Origin: Sclerotiophoma versabilis
Lineage: Eukaryota > Ascomycota > Dothideomycetes > Pleosporales > Didymellaceae
Assembly (NCBI GenBank): GCA_012274445.1
Contig: JAAROD010000054.1
Coordinates: 682,001-746,000 of the forward strand
DNA length: 64,000 nucleotides
Direction of reading: 5' to 3'
The notes beneath the pieces were generated by a model that made no database searches, was not told where the DNA came from, and saw only the letters and a program-made list of their open reading frames with translations. This document shows positions 43,501 to 55,781 of the stretch, one piece after another (positions within the stretch are counted from its first letter, which is position 1; each line of letters opens with the position of its first letter). The translations under genes and the position numbers were made by a program.

Positions 43501-46500
43501 GAATGAGGCTGGAAATCCTGGCTGCACCTGCAGGTCGTTGAATTTTCACCTGCTACACATCAAGCGCGAACGCATCAAGCGGCTCTGCTTCGTTCCGCGG
43601 TCGGTCCCACTCAGGGCGACTCTCGCGCAATCAGCTTTCCAGGATACGCACTAGCTTCATCTAGGCCATTCTGCGAGCGCTCATTGGTGGCCTCATCTAT
43701 CATTCACCACGTAATGAAGTACATGCCTCGAGATTGTGAATCTACTCCCACGCAGCTATTTCGCTCTTCGCCAAATTGCACACAGAGCATCGCAATGTCT
43801 ACTGTACAACACAAAAGTCTTGACCGCGATGTTCCACCCATTGCTGCCAATTGCTCCCCGGCGACCCTGCCCAGACATCCCACAATTCAATGTGCCAGTT
43901 GTCTAACTGTCATAAGCAATTCACCCTTCCTGCCAAGCAGCCCCACGGACACGAACCTCGAAGCAGATGATTCTTTGCGCAACGCACCTGCTCTTCTGGT
44001 CACCCATTATTGATTCTCCTTTCAAGTAAGGGGCGTTATGCATCTCCCCGCCATACGCTACACGAAGTACGATGCCTCCCCGCTACTACCCAGACGTTAC
44101 TGTACGCCTGCACCTGCAGTAATGCGCCAAGCTATTCCGCCCAGCAACGATTTCTACCAAGGTCGGCTTGGGAATGCGCTTTTTTTGTGCTGTACTTGGC
44201 AGGCTGTTCCGGCCGTGAAATGGCTCCGTGTTTGCACGAAACGCCCAGCAAGCCAGACTGTGCATCTGGTGCTGTCTGGTGTGCTCGAGATTAATGTCAA
44301 CGAATTTGAGCCGGGGTGGGTTTGGGGCCCCACATTCACCGCCAGTATTACCTCTAGAAAACTCCAAATGTGCAGCTAGAAATGCCTCTCAGCCGGCGCC
44401 AAAGCGGAAGGTTGATGGTTCGTTTCGCCACCTGCTTCTTCCGACCAAGCACGAGGGCGGATTTTCCTGCGAAACGACTCGCTGCCCCAGCTTAAGTTCA
44501 GTATCAGCAGCCCTCCCATGTTTTGTCCATGATCTGATTGCGCTTGCTTCTCTTCTCAGCTCTGATACCCTTGAGCTTTAAACAAGAAAAGCAATTTTGT
44601 GTTGCAGCTTGCTCCAGCGCGTCACGCAGCTCTGCTTGGCTGTAGGCAGGCCTCCAACCTTAACAACCTCACAGACTGCGCACAGGTCTGATCGACAAGC
44701 ACGGGCAAGTTGCGGGTCGAAAGTCTGCAATTTTAGTCATCAGAGCTGTGCCATCCCGTGGGATGTAGCGGCAGGTCGTCTCCCTGATTACAGTCACGGT
44801 CACGATCCACACATTGGGCATACAACGTCGTTCTCAAGTGTCGAGATAATCGAGACGCACAGCTTGTCTGCGCATCCAGAAACTCGTAATCGTATGCATT
44901 TGGCGGTCTTCAGATCTCTTTCGCACGACATTTGCCATCAACAGATGTCGTGTTTGAAGGTAGTAAAATCGAGCTGCAATTACTCTCATGCCATCGAGGC
45001 AATATTCGAATAGCACATAGCAACTAGCAAGAGTTGGAACTACTAGGCATGGGTAGGGTGCTGAGCCGTTTCCAGGCCGAATGAGCAGAGCTCCGAGAGG
45101 CACATATTACTGTCCAATTTTCACACAGAGCAAGCAAACATCGTGAAAGTGACTCTCACGTTGCCGGAAACATGCAACCCAACCAGGCAGGCATCAAAAT
45201 TGAGGCAAACAGTCAACCTACATCCCCTCGCTACTTTGTGAGCAACCTGAGGACTACAAATAATTCCACTTATTTTGTAGAATATTTAAAATTGCTCATA
45301 TGCTGCTGCTGCACCCCGTTTTTCTGCAGCATGAGAGAGGTATTACTGGTGTTTTTGAGGAAGAGGCAAAGAACATACCTGCCTTTCTTGATGGGTTTGG
45401 AAATCAAAAGATATACATACCACCAGGACATTGTTGGAGAAGGGCTTGACTTTTGGTTTCGTGATGACGGGAATGATTGAAGACAGAAGCTGCATCACGC
45501 GCAAAGTTTATATACTCCTGCGTTGCGCAATATCTGGACCAAGTGGCGCACATGCTTCATCAGGTTTCGGCCAGATACCGACTGGAATTCTGGCATTTCC
45601 GGGTGTATCTCGAGCCAGCAGAAGATATTGGCGTTCACAGTCAAGGCAAATAAAAGACACGGCACATGGTATTCGTCTTTTTTACCAAGGGTAGCAAGCA
45701 TATGGAAAAGCAGTTAGTCATTTTGAAGGTTTGTTTACAGTGAGCTTAGCTTGCGGGTACAGAACGAAGATTGGAAGAGACGACGTTCATATACTAATCT
45801 TCCGGACAAAACATGTCTCTCGAACCAGATGATTCGGAGGACAGCCAGACGTGTCCGCTTGCCCCTGTGGATGTCTATTCCGAGACGTAAATGCAGGGAT
45901 TACGAGCACCTCAGCGTTGCGTTCCGGAAGACCGCGGAAGCATACAACATATCGCGTGTCCTTTCGCCTTGTCTACATGACGTGCACTGCGCAGGAACGG
46001 AAGAGAGATGAACCCACATGACAACTTCCAATGTGCGATATCCCTGACTAAATACCCGTATGCGTCTTAACCGTGGAACAGAGGAAGAGGCATTATCGCA
46101 GATGATATCGATTTTCAGACTCATAGCCAGCAGGCCCAGACCTTGAGCAATTCCTCTTTGATGGCACTCTGTTGTCAGCGATGCCGGGAAGAAAATAAGC
46201 AAAGGGGTCACGGCCGATGAGTTCATGTTCAGATACGCAACCGTTCGAGGCAGAATATGCAGTACACATGATGCGATTTTCTCAATCCCCTCTTGACAGG
46301 GTATGGTTGCAGACATGTACAGAGCTCTGGATATTCCCGCTCATCCGAGTGACATGCAGGACGCACTTTTAGGGAGAGCAGAGTACGCGTAATTTGAGAG
46401 GTGGGATTTGACTGTTGGCATGTAGCCAGATGAGGTATTGTGTTGTAAGAAAGTAAGTCCAAGGAGCCGACACATTCCTCTTTGGACGTGGGGGAAACAG

Positions 46501-48068
46501 AAACGGATCTTTCAAGGTTTTAAAAAGCAAGGCGACAAGAGTCTCGATATAGGGGTTTGTGATTGAAGTACGGTCGCAAATACCAATCCCCACCAATAAA
46601 ACCAGTCAGAGCGTGCTCTAAGCCCTGGGAACCCCATGTTCTTTGAGGCCGACATATCCGAGCAACGCAGAGGGAACATGACATCTAAGAGATCAACAAC
46701 GTTCTTCGGGAGGAGCGCGGAGGAGCGTCGAACGGGTGGTTGACTATTGTAGATGCGGTTTTGAGACAGATAGAGCTGACGAGGGGGTAGAGCATAGTGT
46801 CAGAAACTAGTACTGATCTGATTCCAAACACAAGCCACTACTTATACGTGGGGACTGAGTGCTTTGGTATCAAGGCGCACGACAGAGCAAAGCCGAACAG
46901 GGCTGTTTCTGCCACGGCTCCCAAGACAAGCAGCAAGCAGCGTGTGTAACGAATTGGAATCTAGGTTTAAAACCCGTGACCATGACATATCGGCAAAAGG
47001 CAAAGAAATAAAGAAAGAAAGTATAGCAAGCATAATATCACAGCCGCAGAGATTCAAAAGCAGCGACAAGCCATTGTCAGACAGACAAAGCTAGCATATA
47101 CTCGCAGCGATGGTCTTTCTATCGATGGAAGTGTAGAGACACACATGCCGCAGAGTTCAATCCGATTATTCGAATCTAGTTTCCAGAAGACAGCATTCAT
47201 TCATCGGGAGAAACAGAAAGGATCTAAGCACCTCGCCATCCAACAGCTAGTTTGGTAATCAACCAATGAACAAAACTAATGTACAACCACTTTTCTCTTC
47301 TCTTCTAGGAAGCACAGAGCAGACAAAGACACAGACGAGGACCTCCATCGCATCTAGCTCAGAGCAGAGCAGACCTCCCGTCTTCAGAGGCTTACAGAAC
47401 AACCAGTAGAGCAACAAAGGTACGAGAGCTATAGCCGTGTTCGCAACACACAACGGTGAACAGACAGATGGACTCCCGCCTCAGCATGTAGAATGAATCC
47501 CTTGTTCGAGTCCTCACCCAGGCGAACTATGCTTTTGGGGTTTCCTACCCGTTCATCCTGCAACCTCGGCTTTGGATAGATTTGCACTGGGCGGATAGAT
47601 TTGGAAGAATGCATGTTAGAAGATGAGCATGGGATGGGATACAGAAGTGGATGACCACGACTTTGCGAGAAGAAGGCGCGGGTAATTAGATGGATCTGTG
47701 GATGCTGTGATAAGTCAAGACGGTGTCATGTTGGGGATTGCATTGTGTTGCGTTGGGTAAGTAAGGGGTCTGTGAAAGAAATCTCTGCGTTGTCGATGGA
47801 TGGATGGATGATGGATCGTTGGATGGGAGATGGGAAGCGTTTCAGTGCGCTTTTCTGGACAAGCTGAGGAGCGGCAGACATCGGCATTGTGTAGTTCCGA
47901 ATTTTGGAGAGTAGAGGGGTGGGCTCGGTGTGTTGGAGTAAGATGAATCGGAGTTTGAAGAGCTTTGTATATATACTGTATCTGTTGCTACTGTGGCGCG
48001 TGATAGGCAGATTTGTCACGCCCAGAATGCGACTTTACACACATCGTACACATTTTGCTTTTGTCATC
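40600..48068. other. About 7.5 kb with no supportable gene
   Basis: The right-hand part next to the ATPase start (40600-42000) is GC-rich with overlapping frames on several strands and is probably a long promoter and leader region. From 42 to 48 kb there are only short frames, none with a signal peptide, domain or convincing splice structure. No tandem array, terminal repeat or tRNA was seen. The segment just before 48069 would carry the 3' UTR of the GID5-like gene. Non-coding RNA genes or decayed sequence cannot be excluded by eye. Confidence 0.45.
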
Positions 48069-51000
48069 TCATCCTCTTGGATCTCGACCCCATCCTTGTA
48101 GCCCCCTCAGTCCTTCCACTCCAAATGCCTGACTCGGACTTACATACCCACTTCTTCCCGGCTCTCTCCTCTCTGCAACCCCCGCAGCGCCCTCCCCGTT
48201 CAACCTCCCAAGCAGATCCGTCGCCGTCTTCGCTCGCTCCCTCACATCTAGATCCGGATCACGCGTCAAATCGCCGACCTTGGCTTCAAACCCCATGTCC
48301 CTGAGCACCCTCGCCCTCTCCCTTGTAGGCCCTTCCTCGGTGTGATCCTCCACCCAGACGAGGTTGATAACCATCCACGCACACCCGAGCCGCACGTCAC
48401 GCACTGGGTGCGAGAAGAGCGGCAGCAAGTGTCGCATCAGACTTGTCTGCGAGAGCAGGAGCGAGCGGTGGTGCGGACGACCATTGGCGAGGTGCACGAA
48501 TATGAAGACTGCGGCTTTCAGGATCTCGGGCGAGTGGTAGAGGGACCAGTTTGGCTGTGTTGATGATGAGGAGGGGAAGGCCGGGCGTTGTTGGGTTGTG
48601 CCGGGCCAGTAGGAGGGTGTCGGGGTCTCCGTTTGAGGTGGGTGGGGTGATGCAGAGGAGGGTTTGGGTCGGATTTTGGAGTCGAGCATCTCGAAGAAAC
48701 GGCTGTGACCGTAGGTTTTCAGGAGGTGGTCGATCATCTCGCCGGACTGCTTTTCTTCGGAGCAGAAGTTGCGGATGAAGTCGAGAGATTGCATTTGGAT
48801 TGCTTGGTCCTCGCGCTCCAGCTTGACCCGTGGGTCCAGTTCGTCGTTCTTAATCTGCTGTAAGCGGTCGCGTATGTTTGTTGCGCTTGTGTAACGCGAT
48901 CCAGGCCGCTGATGCCGTCGCATGGATGGTATGCTGTCGGTCATGGTATCCTCGTCCTCCTCTGAAGAGGGCTCCTCGTCCACATCCATGTGTGGCTCGT
49001 CTACAGCATTCAAGAGGTCTACCTGCTCACCCGCAGCATTCGGTGTGCCCATTGCAGGCTTGGTAGGTTCATCGCTGAGCGTCTGCATGAGAAATCCGAC
49101 ACCCAGCTCATCTAAGCACTGTATCTTCATCGCAACTGGTATGCCGAGACAGAGATGCTTCAAAGCCCATAGGCTGCCGTGGCGAAGATCAAAATTAGCG
49201 GATCGGCAATGCTCACAGAGCGTCTTCATAATTCCCGCTTCGATGATTTCCTGCAGCTGGGTTAGTACCGTACATGTCCAACCGAAGTAGTACTCACAGT
49301 GCGCATAGGTGACACCTCCAATACCAGGTTGGTGATCACCTCTGTAGCCGCAATCTGCACCTTGATGCTCCGATGATTCAGCAGTTCAAAAACCGGATTC
49401 GCAATCCCGTGATCAATCAAACTCGTTCTGAGCACGCTGACGGATCTCGACAGCGATCTTGTAACATTGCAAGCCGCCCTGAGAACAGCGTCGGGATTGC
49501 CATCTTTTTCGCTCGACTCCGAGTAGGGGACCAACGACTCGATGATATGTGTCGCAGCGCCCATCTCGATGACGAGTTTTCGGTACGCATCTTGATCGCC
49601 CGCTATCGCCGCCAAAGCCAGCAGTGCGCTCTCCCTGAGTCGGAACGCGTGTAGAATATCTGTGCTGAGACCTGATCTTCCCAGCGTAGAGGATTCAGGA
49701 TCGATGGCTTGGTCTTTGACTTCAAGTGACGCTGCTCTCGGTTGCCAGAGGGGTTTCACATTCGTCGTGGCTCGCTCAAACGACTTCTTCAAAATCTGCA
49801 CGAGCGTAGGCACAATCCGCGCATCCACCGCGGCATTCTGCAGCGCCTTGTTCCCTGTGACCAGCTCGGCCAGCACAAGAGGTGAGCGCTCAAGCACAAA
49901 GCGCATCTCATCTCTTGCTGCAGGGCTGAGTGCATGCGCCTTCTTAGCTTGCTCAGACGAGTCCTCGATCATCTTGACAATCAGCGGTATGACAAGGTAG
50001 GAGAAATGTCTCTCTCGCGTCGTCCTCGAAGGATCGTTCAGCGGCCACTTCTCGCCAAACTTCTTGAGCAGTGCCAGAAGATAGCAGGCAGACAAGCGCT
50101 CGGCACCCTCGCCTCGCCTTGCCACATACATCAGCCATATGAACAGCGGCGACTCAGACTCGTCGCTAACGACGCTACGGCTAGAGCTTTGTTGCAGCGG
50201 CTCCATGCTGGGTAGCCGCGCATAGCTTTCCCCGCTCACTGCAGTATAGGAGCCAAGGGCTGGCCACGACTTGGTGTATGGATCGGCTTTGCTCGTCATC
50301 GTCTGCACGCGCGGTATCAGCTTGTCCCACGAGGAGTGTGCAGAGCTGCTCTGTGCGTCGTATGCGGGCGAGGCGCGCTCTTTCGGCCAGCCAAAGAGCT
50401 GTTGAATGGGTTGCGAGTAGAGGAAGCGGGCGGTGTAGAAGTGTGAGCCCTTGACGATGGCTGCGATGGCCTCCATGATGTCGGACAGAAACCGCGACGG
50501 GACGTGTTCGCGCTGCGCGTGTGTCGCCCTGGTCTGCGGCACCGAGTCGTCGGCGGCGGCGATGGTCGCCAGTTTGCTGGCCAGCAGATGCAGCACCCCG
50601 GCATCAACTAGCATTTTCCTGTGCGCGTCCTCTACACACGTCTTGGCCAGGAGCTGTATGGCCAGCAGGATCTGCTGGTTGGTCTTGGACGGGCCGGCGG
50701 TCTGCGCCACTATCTCCGCGACACTCTCGACGACGGAGCGCGTGTATATCTGGGCCCTCACACGCGCGGCGAGGCTCTGGTCACTCGCGTCCGACGGCGG
50801 TTTCTCGCGCGCAACAGCGTCGGCGATCTGGTTGAGGGTGGTGAGGGTCGCGGTGAGGAGTCGAGCGGGCGTGTCGGCCAGTCGCAGGGTCTCGAGCAGC
50901 GGAGGAAGGACGTGGCCTGCGAGCAATGGGGCCGTGAAAGGCGGGCCACCTGTGCACGTCATATCAGCCATGCGATTCCCGACAGCTCTCGGACTGCCAT

Positions 51001-51368
51001 GTCACATGCTCACCGTTGGCGAGGCTGCCGACCACAAGCGTAGCCTGGAACCGCAGCTCGTCCTCGTTTGTCCACTCGTCCTGCCCTGGGCGTGTCCGCG
51101 AGGAAGGAGCGGGTCCAGATGAAGGCGCCGACCCATTGCTCGCCTCCTGCGTCGCGCCGCGACTGTGTCTCTTCTTCCCAGCTCGCCGCACGCCCTCCTT
51201 CAGCAGCCCAGCCAGCGGGCCGACAGCGCCATGTGTGACAGCCAGCTCCTTCCTCTGCTCGTGCCCGACAATTTCATTCTTGAGGTTCCGCAAGGCGACG
51301 GCCTGCGCTTCGGGCGTCGTTGGGTTCGAGAGCTCGGCGAGTGCGGATGGAATCGTGGAGCGTCCCAT
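48069..51368 (-). CDS. GID5: GID complex armadillo-repeat subunit Gid5/Vid28
   Basis: Exons 51368-51014, 50949-49298 and 49256-48069 give 1064 residues, with introns of 64 and 41 bp. Gid5 is the armadillo adaptor of the GID/CTLH ubiquitin ligase; it holds the substrate receptor Gid4, so that gluconeogenic enzymes are degraded when glucose returns. Helical repeats run through most of the chain: LAELSNPTTPEAQAVALRNLKNEIVGHEQRK near the start, ESALLALAAIAGDQDAYRKLVIEMGAATHII in the middle, then LLNHRSIKVQIAATEVITNLVLEVSPM. After the second intron comes a Vid28/ARMC8-like EAGIMKTLCEHCRSANFDLRHGSLWALKHL. An acidic, disordered loop (DMDVDEEPSSEEDEDTM-type) interrupts the C-terminal repeats. A 27-bp minisatellite lies just upstream of the ATG. 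Confidence 0.88.
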
Positions 51369-51384
51369 GGTGCGCGAAAGGAAC

Positions 51385-51490
51385 GGCAGGGGAATTGAAG
51401 AGCAGACGTCAAGACAAGGAATGGAAGAACAAACGTCCAGACAAGAAATGGAAGAGCAAACGTCCAGACAAGGAATAGAAGAGCTCCTAA
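51385..51490. repeat. 27-bp minisatellite, about 3.7 copies
   Basis: Units at 51412-51438, 51439-51465 and 51466-51490, plus a partial copy before them, share AGACAAGGAATGGAAGA and end in AAACGTCC. They differ by a few substitutions. The array begins about 17 bp upstream of the GID5-like start codon, so it probably lies in that gene's 5' leader. Confidence 0.8.
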
Positions 51491-51636
51491 CAAGGCGAAG
51501 AATACAAACAACAGCTCCAGCCTTCCGGAGCAATTGCAGCAATCCTCAAAGAGCGAGCCAAGCGGTTCGAAAGCTACGGGGAATCTTGCGGGGAGATGTC
51601 CGCATTCGTACTCTCACACTCCGCGCGGCCGGTGGT

Positions 51637-51678
51637 GAGACAGAGACAGAGACAGAGACAGAGACAGAGACAGAGACA
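51637..51678. repeat. (GAGACA)7 microsatellite
   Basis: Seven uninterrupted hexamers, then a degenerate GACGCA. On the GID5 strand it reads TGTCTC, a pyrimidine-rich track about 270 bp upstream of the start codon. Confidence 0.9.
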
Positions 51679-52077
51679 GACGCAAGAGGGCCACGGCAGA
51701 GAAGACAGAGGAAGTATAGCGTGTTGGGCAGCGTGATGCGAGTGCGCAGAAGCGTAACGCTGCGGCTATTGGCAGTTGGCGCAATGGGCTGCAGCGTGCG
51801 TCGAGTGGAGGGTTGTGGCGCTTTTGCTCGACGACTGCCGGGCTGCGCGTCGCCGCTACCGGTATGCCTCCGCACACGTCACAGGCACGTGCTGGGGTTC
51901 GACGTTTGTTCATCTTCTCACCCCACAAAACAACGCATGACAAGAGGTAGGGAGAGGCTATGGGGTAGACTGGACACCCAGCACACATGTCTACATGTCT
52001 GTATCGTGATTGTTTGCGTACTTTGTAGTTGCTACATCTGCGCCGTCATGTAATGCTTGCTCCACATCAGTCCTCCC

Positions 52078-54520
52078 TCAGGAATCACTCTCCTTCTCCT
52101 TCCCTCCTTCCGTAAGGATGACCACGCTCACACACGCTGCATACGCCTCCCTGATCGCGCAAGCCATACACGTTTCCTTGACATTGGCCACCACCGCACT
52201 GAACCCATGATCCGCACACCACGCTCTGGCAAACACCTCATTATCACTAACACCCAGGGCCTCAATAGCCAACACACGGCTGACTTGTTCGTGCGCAGAC
52301 ACTGCTTTCTCGAGCGCCAGTTTCTTGGGGGAGGAGCGTGGGCTGGGCCGTCTGAGGCGCCCGCTTTGCCCGTGCCAGTCCAGGTCGACGAGGCCGTCGT
52401 CGATTCTCATCGCCGTGTAGGCGAAGTCGTAGAATAGGACTGTCTGCCGTTAGTATGCAATGGGCTACATGCAGAGCAATACAATTCCAAGGGAACATCG
52501 TACCGTGGGGACCCTGGTGGCAGGGAAAAGCGTTGATGAAGCTGACATCGTACTTTAACCTCAGCGGCCAACTACTCCCACCACACGCAAAGTGGATCGC
52601 AACATCGAAGAGCATCGGTGCGCCCGGGAGGTTGCGGGTCGAAGAGGGCTGTTCTTTTGCCGGCAGAAACGCAAGTTTCTCGATGCGAATGAGATCTGTT
52701 ACATCTTCTGTGTCTGGCATGGGGACTTCGTAGTCATCCACAGGATATGTCTCGTCAATCGGACCTAGCGGGTTTGAGCGCTCCTCCATGGACAAGACAT
52801 CAGCCTCGGTCAGTCGCGGGTCCGGGGACTCGTATTGCTTGACTTTGACGCATTCGGTGCGCTTGAGATCTGGAGTGTAAATGCAGGGTCCGACCCAGCC
52901 AGCGATCTGCTTGACGCCTCGCGCAGCGCCGAGCACCTTGCCGACGATCGAGGACGTGGACCAGTACGTGTTGGCGCGGTATTGGAAGCCTGATGCCGGT
53001 TGCATGTGTGTGAGGTATTTCAGAGCATCGCCCGTGTCGCGGTCGCAGTCTATCAAGCTATTCATAATCAGCCATGGTAGGGTTCTGCCAGGCAATATGA
53101 TGCCGGAAAACCAGGACATGGCGTCCGCAGAGCGGTCTTCTAATGCTTTCTCGTCCATGTCTTCTTCGTCCAGAATGTACTCGACCTCATCCATGTTGGG
53201 CCATTTGAGCGTTGCTGCAAAGTGTCGCAGAGCTTCTCTCTGTCTGCTTTTACTTTTGAGCTGAAAGCTAAACGTACTCTGTTGTTTGGATTCGCGCTTC
53301 TTGGTAATCGACATGTTCTCCAGCCAACGCTGCGCGACAGCCAGACTCCACGCAACAGAAGGGTGCAGCTCTAGTACAAGTTTCCGTTTGTACTTGGTGT
53401 TGTACTGTCGAGAATGTATACGCAGATACAGTTCAACGGATAGTAGTAGCTGATGGAAAAACTCCTGCTTCTTACGTTGGTCTGGCGAATCAAACCACTT
53501 GGCCACGACCTGAGTCCTGGGATTCGAAAAGTCCAGCCACTGCGGGTTCAACAGGATATCGATGAGGTCTTGGATCTGCTGCTCCATGCTCATGAACGGG
53601 CGGCCATTGAGATGTGCAGGATCTTCAATCAGGGTGCTGTAGAGGTAGCGTTGCATCTCATCCGGGTTCTGCCAAACCAAATGTTAGGTCACAAATCCAA
53701 TATCAATCCCAAAGCGGAGTTGTAGACTGACATCTTCCTCGAGCCCTCCTTCCAGACTCTGTAACCGATCCAAGATCTGTAGTAGCTTCATCTTCCTAGG
53801 CACGGCTGTGCTAGTACGCTCGCTCTTCGGTGGGTGGGTCGAGGATTTGCTCGCCCAGAAGTTGAGCGTGGTGGTTCCCGCGCTCTTGCCGAACCTGTAT
53901 GCCATACACGGCTGTTCCAGAGACGACCACGGAAAGGTGTTCTCAGATGCGCTCACCAAATCCAAAGACATGTCCTTGTATGCATCCTTCTGGAAGGGCG
54001 CACGATCTGTCCTGCCCTGGTGCTCACCATCCACAACAGCATAGAAGCGATTGTACCCCGCCGGCGCACTGTGAATTGCATCTGCATAGCCCTTGAAGGT
54101 CGAGGTCCCAGCGCATATCAGTTCCTCAGCCTGCCGCGCATCGAGCGCATCGTCCTGCCTGTATCCGCGTGGGGGCCACTGTCTCGACGCTCGGAATTCC
54201 TCGAGAGGGGTAGGTTGCGAGTACGATGTCGAGCGGCCGGAGGAGGTAAAGGGTCGGTACGGCGGTATGTTCCCCTCTGCTCCGCTAGACGACGGTCGAG
54301 CAGGTCCTTTGTGGGAGCCATGGCGTGCGATCTTAGTGCGCGTGGCTATGGGGGATGTACGTGTCTTGGGCACCTTCCTGAGCGACAATTGATCGAAACT
54401 CTCGGCAAGGTGCGAAGCAGGCCGCTCGGGAAATGCGTATGGTAGAGGTGCATGGGGTACCTCGGGGTATTGGCTGCCCCATCTGGCGTCGTATGGCTGC
54501 TGGTTCAGCTCCCAGTTCAT
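52078..54520 (-). CDS. Conserved fungal protein of unknown function
   Basis: Exons 54520-53732, 53668-52504 and 52439-52078 give 771 residues. The N-terminal 120 residues are Ser/Pro/Arg-rich and disordered. A short ordered part follows (FKGYADAIHSAPAGYNRFYAVVDGEHQGRTD), then the largest region, mostly helical (MSMEQQIQDLIDILLNPQWLDFSNPRTQVVAKWF; RSADAMSWFSGIILPGRTLPWLIMNSLIDCDRD). The C-terminus ends in a compact domain reading ARAWCADHGFSAVVANVKETCMACAIREA, with three cysteines. I recognise this C-terminal pattern from hypothetical proteins of filamentous ascomycetes but know no function. Intron 2 could also use an AG four bases upstream, but only CAG at 52440 keeps the frame HVLFYDFAYT. 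It is on the same strand as its neighbours. Confidence 0.72.
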
Positions 54521-55781
54521 GTCTTCGGCATAGCAAGGTTGGATGCGGTACTAAGTGCGACTCTGGTGGGCCGTCAGCTGCATGTTCGCGGCGTGCAGGG
54601 ACCGAGAGGGCGTGGTGAAGCGCGACACAGCCAGAAACACGGTGAGGGCTCTGGTAAGTTGACCTACTCTCATGGTCCTCGTTGCGCCGCTACCGCTGCT
54701 TAGCGATGGGTACGCGCCTACCGCAGCTTACTACAAGCGCCGATCAAGCTATTGTGTGGAGGTCGGAAGTCGGAGGTCGTCGGCCGTCAGTCGAGTGAGC
54801 ACTACCCCTCCAAATGTACTCCAGAAGCAGATGGCGCGCAGTGGGGTGGAGGAGGTTGTGGTGGGCAAATGGTTTCATGTCAGAGGTCACTAAGCCGACG
54901 CCGACATGGTTTGTAGCCGTTACAGACATTGCGCATGTCATTCTTCGGTACTGACTGCCAGCGCCGCAGTCCTTACTGCGAAAGGGAGCGAAAGGGATGC
55001 AGACAATGGGCCATGGAATGTGGAGTGCTAGCCTCACTATTGTGTTGCGGTACTGGCCCGGCTAGGCATTGGCTGTTGATGGTCCACGTTGGTCATGTTG
55101 AGATGTTGTTAGCTGCTTGACGATTTGGCACCGCACGGAACAACACCACTTCGGCCATTCGGAGGATTCATGTCACTTCACTAGTGCTATCTATCCAATC
55201 GCTGTCTTGAGCCATGCCGATAAAGCTGGGCAAACCCTATAAACCCACGTCTTGCGCTGCTCACGTATTGTGGGCTAGCCAGGGACTGTGCGCCTTTGGC
55301 CATATGCTGCCCGTGTCGTGCATGTACGCTGTTGGACACTTTTCGCTACTGCATGGTGATATCAAGCGGAACCATGCCACCACAATGCCACATACATGCT
55401 ACCCTTCCGATTGCTGTCGTGAACAGCATCCTAACTATCGCCATCTCGAGTCGTGGCGCGAGCTATCTCGTCTTCTGCAGAGAGCTTCCTTCGTACAGTG
55501 ACAGCTGGGCTTGTACCAGCCTGCCAGCAACCTATACGGTAGCCTTCCTCTTTTGTATGTTACAAAGCGTCGTCGTGGGCGGCATGGATCTATGGTGATG
55601 AGGCTTGCTACTCTTGCATAGTCCTCGGACTGTGCGGTCCGGCGTCGATACATCCGGCTGGCACGTTTGAAAGCACGTTGGCGAGGAGTACTCTCGTCTT
55701 GTTGGAGGCACGTTGGCGAGTAATGACTCTCGTCTTGTTGGAAGCACGTTGGCGAGCGGTTACTCCCGCGTTGTTGCCACT
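54521..55781. other. Intergenic
   Basis: 5' region of the 771-residue gene and 3' region of the Pho80-like gene. A 35-36 bp minisatellite occupies 55673-55778, directly after the Pho80-like stop codon. No gene is seen. Confidence 0.5.
55673..55778. repeat. 35-36 bp minisatellite, three copies
   Basis: Copies start at 55673, 55708 and 55744, each opening with GCACGTTGGCGAG and continuing into CTCGTCTTGTTGG or a diverged version. The array ends four bases before the Pho80-like stop codon (minus strand), so it would be the start of that gene's 3' UTR. Confidence 0.8.

Larger units (their letters stand above)
51369..52077. other. Intergenic, upstream of GID5-like gene
   Basis: 5' region of the GID5-like gene and 3' flank of the next minus-strand gene. 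It contains a 27-bp minisatellite (51385-51490) and a GAGACA hexanucleotide array (51637-51678). Plus-strand frames here are by-products of the repeats. Confidence 0.5.

Noticed and set aside
43684..44013. 109-codon frame in the gene-poor stretch
   Set aside because: Overlaps other frames, has no recognisable pattern and is no longer than chance frames in this region.
51016..52053. 345-codon plus-strand frame upstream of the GID5-like gene
   Set aside because: Driven by the minisatellite and GAGACA repeats and overlaps the first GID5 exon. It shows Thr-Glu and EEQTSRQ repetition only.
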